NCBI GenBank assembly: GCA_021816545.1
Contig: JAKAXP010000060.1
Coordinates: forward strand, 1-11,470
Direction: 5' to 3'
DNA from: Bacteroidota bacterium
GTDB taxonomy: Bacteria; Bacteroidota; Bacteroidia; Bacteroidales; VadinHA17
Length of the DNA: 11,470 nt
In this document: positions 6,585 through 11,470 of the stretch, in pieces
How the letters are laid out: every line of letters begins with the position of its first letter
How positions within the stretch are numbered: the first letter of the stretch is position 1
The notes under the pieces: generated by a model
Told to the model about the DNA's origin: nothing
Databases searched by the model: none
The model's input: the letters and a program-made list of their open reading frames with translations, nothing else
Made by a program: the position numbers and the translations under genes

Positions 6585-6617
6585 TTTGATAGTAAAAACT
6601 TAAGGAATGATTATTTG
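6585..6617 (+). promoter_or_regulatory. tentative promoter of the YciI-like gene
   Basis: TTTG at 6585-6588 is followed after 21 bases by ATTATTTG (6610-6617), which keeps the TTTG half of the Bacteroidota -7 box but not its leading TA. It lies 30 bases upstream of the ATG and diverges from the tRNA promoter. Weak match. Confidence 0.3.
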
Positions 6618-6647
6618 TTATTGAATGTATAATTGAATTCGACTGAA

Positions 6648-7106
6648 ATGAAGAAGTACCTGATAACAATATCACTGACACTGGCATCCCTCCTCGCAAC
6701 CGCACAGGCCAACACTCCGGAATATGACTCAACACTTGCAGCAAAACTCGGTGCTGATGAACGCGGCATGAAAACCTATGTGCTCGTAATCCTCAAGTCA
6801 GGCCCAGCTAATATAGAGGACAGGGAGCTGCGCGACAGTCTGTTCAGGGGCCACTTCTCAAATATGGATAAGCTCGCCCGGGAAGGCAAACTTGTTGCAG
6901 CAGGCCCCTTTGAGGATAATGACAGCCAGTACCGGGGACTATTTCTGTTTGATGTCCCGACAATTGAGGAAGCAGAAGGTCTGGTCAGTGGAGACCCGAC
7001 AGTGACAAACGGAATCTTCGTGACAGAGATGTACCAATGGTACGGTTCGGCCGCCATGCCGCTCCTCCTGGAGATACACCCGAAGCTGCAGAAGAGAAAA
7101 CCGTGA
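6648..7106 (+). CDS. secreted YciI-like (YCII domain) protein
   Basis: A 152-residue protein with a signal peptide (residues 1-21, KKY followed by a Leu/Ala core, likely cut after AQA), so it acts in the periplasm or outside, not in the cytoplasm like E. coli YciI. Residues 41-135 form a YCII alpha-beta domain: MKTYVLVILKSGP, GHFSNMDKLAREGKLVAAGPF (68-88), RGLFLFDV (96-103) and AEGLVSGDPTV (109-119). His 69 and Asp 116 occupy the places of the His/Asp pair proposed as catalytic in YciI relatives; the reaction is not known for most members. The ATG at 6648 is chosen because it starts the signal peptide; a TTG five codons earlier adds nothing sensible. Promoter is tentative, and it is separated from the lactamase by 210 bases including a terminator-like hairpin, so it is probably its own unit. 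Confidence 0.85.
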   Translation: MKKYLITISLTLASLLATAQANTPEYDSTLAAKLGADERGMKTYVLVILKSGPANIEDRELRDSLFRGHFSNMDKLAREGKLVAAGPFEDNDSQYRGLFLFDVPTIEEAEGLVSGDPTVTNGIFVTEMYQWYGSAAMPLLLEIHPKLQKRKP

Positions 7107-7141
7107 AATGTAATCGGCCAGGTTATCAGAATCTTAGTCAG

Positions 7142-7227
7142 CCCGGATCCGGGATCTGAAAAAAAATTTCAGCTGATTGTAAACTTTCCTGCCGATTGGC
7201 CGTCTTTATTATGAGAGATGATCATAA
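7142..7227. promoter_or_regulatory. symmetric sequences between the YciI-like gene and the lactamase
   Basis: Three inverted repeats lie close together: the palindrome CCCGGATCCGGG (7142-7153), CTGAAA/TTTCAG around an A-rich loop (7156-7172), and TTATGA-N7-TCATAA (7209-7227). The last is dyad-symmetric with a half-turn spacer, like many repressor operators, and stands 90 bases before the lactamase ATG. No promoter box with good consensus could be placed here. Confidence 0.3.
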
Positions 7228-7258
7228 ATCTCCCTTGGTTGGTTTCAGGTAAACATTC

Positions 7259-7286
7259 AAAAAGCCGCATCAAAAGCGGCTTTTTT
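7259..7286 (+). terminator. intrinsic terminator or attenuator ahead of the lactamase gene
   Basis: GCCGC (7264-7268) pairs with GCGGC (7276-7280) around ATCAAAA; flanking A5 and T6 runs extend the stem and supply the U-tract. It ends 30 bases before the lactamase ATG and about 150 bases after the YciI-like stop. It could end the upstream transcript, or act as an attenuator if the lactamase promoter lies upstream of it. Confidence 0.7.
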
Positions 7287-7316
7287 CGTAATTTGGCCTG
7301 CGAATCCTACAGTGCA

Positions 7317-8048
7317 ATGAGAGAACTCCTGCTGTTTGTTTTTGTTATGTCTGCCTGGCAGGCTGCCTGGTCGCAGGATACAATTAAAATATCCGATGAT
7401 CTGTTGCTTCTAAGAATATCTGAAAATGCACTGATACATCTTTCTTCTGCCGTTTTACCGGGTTATGGCCGGGTATCAGCAAACGGGCTGATATACACGG
7501 ACAGGCATAAGGCATATCTGTTTGATACCCCGTGGAACGACGCTCAGACCGAAATGCTGGTAACCTATATGGAAAAGGAGATGGGACTGAAGGTAAAGGG
7601 ATTTGTTCCCAACCACTGGCACGAGGACTGCATGGGGGGATTGGGATACCTGAAAAGCAGGAAGGTCAGGTCATACGCAAGCAACATGACCTGTGAAATT
7701 GCACGGGAAAAAGGACTTCCGGTACCGGACGAGGGATTCAGCGATTCACTTGTCCTGAACCCCGGAAGAGGGCAGGTGCGGTGCTATTTCCCCGGTGCTG
7801 CTCATTCAACGGACAATATTGTTGTCTGGATTCCCTCCGAAAGAATCCTCTTCCCGGGCTGTATCTGCAAGAGCATCGATGCCCGTAATCTCGGTAATAC
7901 GGCTGACGGCGACACATCCGCGTATCAGGGGACGGTGGAATGGATTATCCGGAAGTTCCCGGATGCGAAGACTGTAATTCCGGGGCACGGATCTTACGGC
8001 GGTCCGGAACTTCTGACACATACCCTGTCACTTGCGGTAAGCAAATGA
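7317..8048 (+). CDS. subclass B1 metallo-beta-lactamase
   Basis: A 243-residue periplasmic zinc enzyme of the family that hydrolyses beta-lactams, including carbapenems. Residues 1-19 or 1-20 are a signal peptide (MRELLLFVFVMSAWQAAWSQ) without a lipobox cysteine. The zinc ligands of the B1 class are all present: His 100, His 102 and Asp 104 in NHWHEDCMGGLGYL, His 163 in GAAHSTDNIVVW, Cys 182 in FPGCICK and His 224 in PGHGSYGG. Lys 185 and Asn 194, the B1 substrate-binding pair (Lys224/Asn233 in standard numbering), are also kept. KISDD at the mature start, DTPWNDAQTE and EKGLPVPDEGFSDSL closely resemble Bacteroides CfiA/CcrA as I recall it, whose length (249) is also similar. The ATG at 7317 is chosen because it begins the signal peptide; extending to 7218 would translate through the terminator hairpin. 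The stop overlaps the next gene's ATG. Actual antibiotic hydrolysis is not shown by sequence alone. Confidence 0.93.
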   Translation: MRELLLFVFVMSAWQAAWSQDTIKISDDLLLLRISENALIHLSSAVLPGYGRVSANGLIYTDRHKAYLFDTPWNDAQTEMLVTYMEKEMGLKVKGFVPNHWHEDCMGGLGYLKSRKVRSYASNMTCEIAREKGLPVPDEGFSDSLVLNPGRGQVRCYFPGAAHSTDNIVVWIPSERILFPGCICKSIDARNLGNTADGDTSAYQGTVEWIIRKFPDAKTVIPGHGSYGGPELLTHTLSLAVSK

Positions 8049-9151
8049 ACATTATGAAAGACGAATCACCACATCGGCTCACCCATCTTCAGGCACTGGG
8101 CCTGACTCCGGAACTTACAGAATATATCAAAGAAAACCTGTCACCCGGGACAAAAATCGGCAGGGTTATCAGGGAGCACCGTGAAAGATACGCAGTTTCA
8201 GACGGGGAGGATGAATATGATGCTGAGATAACAGGCAACATGAGATATTCAGCGGCATCAAGAAAGGATTTTCCTGCTGTGGGCGACTGGGTGACAATAA
8301 CCCCTTACGGTCCTGACCAGGCGATAATCAATTCAATCCTGCCGCGGAAATCGATCCTTGCCCGCCAGGCAGTCGGGAAACCCGGAGAGATACAGATAAT
8401 CTCCGCCAATATCGACTCTGCATTTATAGTTCAGGCGTTAAGCAACAACTTCAACATTAACAGGCTTGAGAGATACCTGACAATCTGTTACTCAGCAGGT
8501 ATCGAACCGATCCAGATCCTCAGCAAGACCGATATGGTGAGCCGGGATGATATATGCGAAGCTGTAAGGATCCTCGAAAAACGCGACAGCCAGGTGAAGT
8601 ATATCCTGCTCAGCAATGTTACAGGGGAAGGTTCTGACCAGCTTATGGGGATGATTCAGAGAGGCAAAACATATTGCGTTATCGGTTCTTCGGGAGTTGG
8701 CAAATCAACCCTGATTAATTCTCTTCTTAAGAGGGAAGTCTTGAGAACAGGAGAAATAAGCAGCAGCACAAACAAGGGGAAACATGTCACCGAGCACCGG
8801 GAACTGTTTTTGCTGGATAACGGAGGAATAATTATTGATACACCCGGTATGAAGGAACTTGGACTGACGGATGATGCAGAAGGACTTAACGTCACTTTTG
8901 CCGATATAAGTCAGCTGGCCGGGAAATGCAGGTTTCCCGACTGTCTTCATATTAATGAACAGGGTTGCGCAGTTATTGAGGCAGTTGAGAATGGCTTCGT
9001 CAACAGGGAGTCATACGAAAACTATCTTAAAATGCTGAAGGAGCAGGAAAGGTTCAACACCACCATCGCTGAGAAACGGAGAAGAGACAAGCATTTCGGG
9101 AAAATGGTGAAGAATTATTACAGCTTTAAGATGAAGAACCGGGAGGAATAA
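8045..9151 (+). CDS. rsgA: ribosome small-subunit-dependent GTPase (RsgA family)
   Basis: A 368-residue circularly permuted GTPase that acts late in 30S ribosomal subunit maturation. An N-terminal OB-fold region (about 36-115, with DFPAVGDWVTI at 75-85) precedes the permuted G domain, whose motifs appear in the order G4 SKTD (160-163), G1 P-loop GSSGVGKST (214-222), G3 DTPGM (265-269). A C-terminal zinc knuckle has Cys 295, Cys 300, His 302 and Cys 308, then a basic tail. G4 has Ser where Asn is usual, a variation also seen in RsgA relatives. The long N-terminus (LTHLQALGLTPEL) resembles the roughly 360-residue RsgA paralogue rather than the shorter standard form, so a second rsgA may exist elsewhere. 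The ATG at 8045 overlaps the lactamase TGA; another ATG at 8054 is also possible. Overlap implies translational coupling. Confidence 0.92.
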   Translation: MNIMKDESPHRLTHLQALGLTPELTEYIKENLSPGTKIGRVIREHRERYAVSDGEDEYDAEITGNMRYSAASRKDFPAVGDWVTITPYGPDQAIINSILPRKSILARQAVGKPGEIQIISANIDSAFIVQALSNNFNINRLERYLTICYSAGIEPIQILSKTDMVSRDDICEAVRILEKRDSQVKYILLSNVTGEGSDQLMGMIQRGKTYCVIGSSGVGKSTLINSLLKREVLRTGEISSSTNKGKHVTEHRELFLLDNGGIIIDTPGMKELGLTDDAEGLNVTFADISQLAGKCRFPDCLHINEQGCAVIEAVENGFVNRESYENYLKMLKEQERFNTTIAEKRRRDKHFGKMVKNYYSFKMKNREE

Positions 9152-9219
9152 CCGGAAGCTGAAGACCATGCGACGGCAGGGGTTAAATGCCGGGAAGGAC
9201 AGGTTTTTATTTAAATGCC

Positions 9220-10431
9220 ATGATAAGTAATCTTTACGAGAAAAGCCTTTATTACCTTGATACCCTGTGCAACAGGATCGGAGAAAGGTCTGTCGGCAGT
9301 GAAGGAAACAGGGAGGCTACCCGTTTCCTGGAAAAAGAGCTTTCAAAAATGGGATGGAAAACCTCTGCTGTGGAATTTGATGCCATTGACTGGCATGACG
9401 GAGGTGCCTCCCTGCATTGCAACGGCAAAACCTTTGAAGTCTTCACCGGACCGTACTCTCTCCCTTTCAACGGCAGTGCCCAATTGCTTGCAGCCTCAAC
9501 AGCAGAGGAGCTGGAGCAGGCCGATATTGAAGGAAAGATAATCCTGCTTCACGGTGAGATCGCCAGGGAACAGCTGATGCCAAAGAATTTCGTCTTCTAT
9601 AACCCCGAGGAGCATCAGAAGATTATATCTCTTCTTGAAAAGGGGAGACCGGCTGCCGTGATAGGTGCAACCGGCAGGAATTCAGCCCTTGCCGGTGGCG
9701 TTTACCCGTTCCCTCTCCTCGAGGACGGAGACTTCGACATACCCTCCGTGTTCATGACGGAGGAGGAGGGGAGAAGGCTGCATCCCCTTGCCGGCAAGAC
9801 TGTTTCCCTCAAATCAGTGTCAGAACGGATACCAGGCAAGGGTTACAACATTATCGCGGTAAAGGGAAAGGAAGATGCAGGAAGGATAGTTGTTTCGGCA
9901 CATATTGACGCGAAAAAGGGTACCCCGGGCGCCATCGACAACGCCACGGGGGTGGTTACCCTGTTGCTTATGGCAGAACTGCTCAGGGATTATGACGGTC
10001 CGAGGCAGGTGGAACTGGTAGCATTCAACGGGGAGGATTATTATGCAGTCCCCGGCCAGATGAATTACATCGAGGCGAACCAGGGAAAATTCGGCTCGAT
10101 GATCCTTGACATCAATATTGACGGTGCAGGCTACCAGGAGGGGATGTCGGCCTTTTCGGAGTTCGGTCTCCCGGAGGAGCTCTCACGAAAGCTGAAGGAG
10201 ACAATTGACAGGTACCCGGGAATAACAACTGGTCCGCAGTGGCCGCAGGGCGACCACAGCATTTTCGTTCAGTTCGGAGTGCCTGCTGTTGCCGTGACTT
10301 CAAAGTGGTTCATCGAGAATATGGAACACCAGGATGTCACCCATACTCCGAAGGACAGGCCTGAGATCACCGACCTCCGAAAAATTGTCGAGATATCCCA
10401 GGCACTGAATGATTTTGTAAGGATGATCTGA
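9220..10431 (+). CDS. M28-family zinc aminopeptidase-like protein
   Basis: A 403-residue protein of the M28 co-catalytic zinc peptidase family, with no signal peptide, so probably cytoplasmic. The catalytic fold is interrupted by a PA-like insert (about 70-200). Candidate zinc ligands and catalytic residues: His 228 and Asp 230 in SAHIDAKKGTPGA, bridging Asp 240 in IDNATG, the general-base Glu 272 with Asp 273 in FNGED, Asp 301 in DINIDG, and His 375 in HTPKD. Most M28 enzymes have Glu-Glu at 272-273; here the second is Asp, as I recall for the 'NGEDYYA.PG' subgroup. Start: ATG at 9220 opens on MISNLYEK, matching family N-termini; an in-frame ATG at 9187 would add 11 unrelated residues. It follows rsgA by 68 bases on the same strand and may share its transcript. 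Natural substrate unknown. Confidence 0.85.
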   Translation: MISNLYEKSLYYLDTLCNRIGERSVGSEGNREATRFLEKELSKMGWKTSAVEFDAIDWHDGGASLHCNGKTFEVFTGPYSLPFNGSAQLLAASTAEELEQADIEGKIILLHGEIAREQLMPKNFVFYNPEEHQKIISLLEKGRPAAVIGATGRNSALAGGVYPFPLLEDGDFDIPSVFMTEEEGRRLHPLAGKTVSLKSVSERIPGKGYNIIAVKGKEDAGRIVVSAHIDAKKGTPGAIDNATGVVTLLLMAELLRDYDGPRQVELVAFNGEDYYAVPGQMNYIEANQGKFGSMILDINIDGAGYQEGMSAFSEFGLPEELSRKLKETIDRYPGITTGPQWPQGDHSIFVQFGVPAVAVTSKWFIENMEHQDVTHTPKDRPEITDLRKIVEISQALNDFVRMI

Positions 10432-10440
10432 GGCAGAGAC

Positions 10441-10470
10441 AAAAAAACCGCCCGGATTATCCAGGGCGGT
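10441..10470 (-). terminator. intrinsic terminator of the T9SS-tail protein gene
   Basis: ACCGCCC (10447-10453) pairs with GGGCGGT (10464-10470), with three more pairs inside; on the minus strand the hairpin is followed by TTTTTTT. It lies 26 bases after the minus-strand stop at 10497 and 9 bases after the convergent peptidase stop. The plus strand has no T-run, so it serves mainly the minus gene. Confidence 0.8.
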
Positions 10471-10496
10471 AGGTGTATAAAAAAAGAACGTGCCGG

Positions 10497-10877
10497 TTAT
10501 TCCTTTATAAACCTCTTCATTATCGTTGCCCGGGGCGAAATGAACCTGACGAAATAAATTCCCTTCCGCAACTGTGATACCTCAATGATTACCTGGTTGT
10601 GATTGTCACATACCTCATTCAGGCACTTGTTCCCCGTAACATCGTAGATCTCAATCATGGTAACCCCGTCAATATTGTCAGCAATCAGCTCACTCTTCAC
10701 AGGAATGGGGTAGATTTTTATCCTTTCTGCAAGATTATGTGCAACTGAATCGGAAACGGCAGATTTTCCCTGCGTGGGCTGGCTGGCCCCTGTCTGTCCC
10801 GATACACTGCTCAGTGAGATTATCAGCAGGCAAAAAGTGATTGATGACAAGACTATTCCGGGTAAATGTTTTTTCAT
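10497..10877 (-). CDS. small secreted protein with T9SS type A sorting domain
   Basis: A 126-residue protein made almost only of an N-terminal signal peptide (1-27, ending SVSGQ), a Ser/Gln/Thr-rich linker (28-52) and a C-terminal type IX sorting domain (53-126). The tail shows the usual order: IKIYPIPVKSELI (53-65, family consensus YPNP), MIEIYDVTGNKCL (74-86), VIIEVSQLRKGIYFVRF (96-112) and the final IMKRFIKE. Such tails direct cargo through the outer membrane, where the tail is cut off and the protein released or attached to lipopolysaccharide. Here there is no recognisable cargo between signal and tail; Cys 85 and Cys 90 might form a disulfide. It is complete: ATG, stop, terminator and a promoter element are all present, so it is not simply a truncated gene end. 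It may be a small exported peptide, a decoy or a remnant. Confidence 0.85.
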   Translation of the reverse strand: MKKHLPGIVLSSITFCLLIISLSSVSGQTGASQPTQGKSAVSDSVAHNLAERIKIYPIPVKSELIADNIDGVTMIEIYDVTGNKCLNEVCDNHNQVIIEVSQLRKGIYFVRFISPRATIMKRFIKE

Positions 10878-10920
10878 AGGCGCCTGTAAAGTTGTTTTGC
10901 GAGGTTACTGGTAGCCGCAT

Positions 10921-10928
10921 CAAATTTA
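10921..10928 (-). promoter_or_regulatory. -7 promoter element of the T9SS-tail protein gene
   Basis: The minus strand reads TAAATTTG, an exact TAnnTTTG match, 43 bases before the ATG at 10877. No TTTG is seen at the expected -33 spacing. Confidence 0.45.
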
Positions 10929-11066
10929 ACCGATGCAACTGCACTTTATACTCCGGGGAAGGGGTAAATGTTTCAAACTTTAACAAGTTATCAACAAAAT
11001 TTTTTGTCAGGCTTTCCGTTGGGGCCACTGAACCACCAACAGGAAATAATTTCAACCTGGCTTGTC

Positions 11067-11098
11067 ATTGAATGAATTGCTTAAAAAAATTAACTTTG
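11067..11098 (+). promoter_or_regulatory. promoter of the M3 peptidase lipoprotein gene
   Basis: ATTG (11067-11070, three of four bases of the -33 TTTG) is followed after 20 bases by a perfect TAACTTTG (11091-11098). The start codon lies 36 bases further on. This is the best-formed Bacteroidota promoter in the window. Confidence 0.65.
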
Positions 11099-11134
11099 AA
11101 GCCTTAAAATTCATTTCAAACAAAATAACTTAAA

Positions 11135-11470
11135 GTGAAAAGAGTATTCATCCTCATGATGGCAGTCGCCGTTGCGGCTGTATCGTGCAACACTGAAAAG
11201 AAGGAGCAGGGCAACCCCTTCTTCGCTGAATGGAAGACCCCGTTCGGTGTTCCGCCCTTTGATAAGATAACCAACGAGGATTACCTTCCCGCCATTGACT
11301 CGGGCATCGTCCTTGCAAGGCTGAATATCGCGGAGATCACCTCATCAGAAGAGGCGCCGACCTTTGCGAATACAATTGCAAAATTTGACCGCGCTGACGA
11401 GCTTCTTACAAAAGTCGCCGGTGTATTCTATTCACAGACAAGCGCCTTTACAAATGACACTCTTGAGGCG
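11135..11470 (+). CDS. dcp: M3-family peptidyl-dipeptidase lipoprotein, 3' end outside the window
   Basis: The first 112 codons of what should be a roughly 700-residue zinc metallopeptidase of the Dcp/oligopeptidase A type, which removes C-terminal dipeptides from peptides. The catalytic HEXXH region lies beyond the window. Identification rests on the N-terminal block NPFFAEWKTPFGVPPFDKI, NEDYLPAID, EEAPTFANTI and FDRADELLTKVAGVFYSQTSAFTNDTLEA, which is characteristic of Bacteroidota Dcp proteins. The start is GTG at 11135: an in-frame TAA lies two codons upstream of it, and only this start gives a proper lipoprotein signal (KR, hydrophobic core, AAVSC with Cys 18). The ATGs at 11156 and 11159 would lose the charged N-region. 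It should be lipidated and sit in the periplasm or on the surface, unlike cytoplasmic E. coli Dcp. It diverges from the T9SS-tail gene. Confidence 0.85.
   Translation, partial: MKRVFILMMAVAVAAVSCNTEKKEQGNPFFAEWKTPFGVPPFDKITNEDYLPAIDSGIVLARLNIAEITSSEEAPTFANTIAKFDRADELLTKVAGVFYSQTSAFTNDTLEA

Noticed and set aside
7218..7316. N-terminal extension of the lactamase
   Set aside because: It would place 33 residues ahead of a clear signal peptide and translate a terminator-like hairpin. The start at 7317 explains the protein fully.
7940..8044. N-terminal extension of RsgA into the lactamase gene
   Set aside because: This frame lies inside the conserved lactamase C-terminus, and the extra residues do not fit the RsgA N-terminus. 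ATG at 8045 is the natural start.

Overview
The window looks like chromosomal DNA of a Bacteroidota bacterium, probably an environmental Bacteroidales-type lineage. Three things point there: a short secreted protein ending in a type IX secretion (T9SS) type A sorting domain; several TAnnTTTG -7 promoter elements with no strong Shine-Dalgarno sequences; and a subclass B1 metallo-beta-lactamase whose motifs closely resemble the Bacteroides CfiA/CcrA enzyme as I remember it. Base composition is moderate, and I see no phage, plasmid, transposase or CRISPR genes.

Layout, left to right. At 1-303 (+) is the 3' part of a thioredoxin. It converges on a 689-residue minus-strand protein (406-2475) that joins a family 2 glycosyltransferase to a large multi-span membrane domain. 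A repeat-rich gap (2476-2722) follows. Then come minus-strand genes: a small secreted Gly/Arg/Met/His-rich protein with a calcium-loop-like motif (2723-3088), a CopA-type Cu(I) ATPase (3203-5419), and a conserved protein of unknown function often labelled 'hydrolase' (5534-6037).

The stretch 6038-6647 has no protein gene. It holds a hairpin, intergenic repeats, a terminator and tRNA-Ser(CGA) on the minus strand.

The plus-strand block begins with a secreted YciI-like protein (6648-7106). After an intrinsic-terminator-like hairpin comes a compact cluster: B1 metallo-beta-lactamase (7317-8048), an RsgA-type GTPase whose ATG overlaps the lactamase stop codon (8045-9151), and an M28 zinc peptidase (9220-10431). 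This cluster converges on the small T9SS-tail protein (10497-10877, minus). The window ends in the N-terminus of an M3-family peptidyl-dipeptidase lipoprotein (11135 onward), which has a good Bacteroidota promoter.

Most genes are recognisable housekeeping or envelope functions: redox, copper export, glycosylation, peptide hydrolysis and ribosome assembly. I do not see a convincing new multi-gene system. The points most worth a second look are the complete B1 lactamase with a hairpin in its leader and overlap with rsgA, the T9SS sorting domain with almost no cargo, the GT2-membrane fusion, the Met/His/Gly/Arg-rich partner of copA, and the short intergenic repeats, including one abutting the tRNA 3' end.
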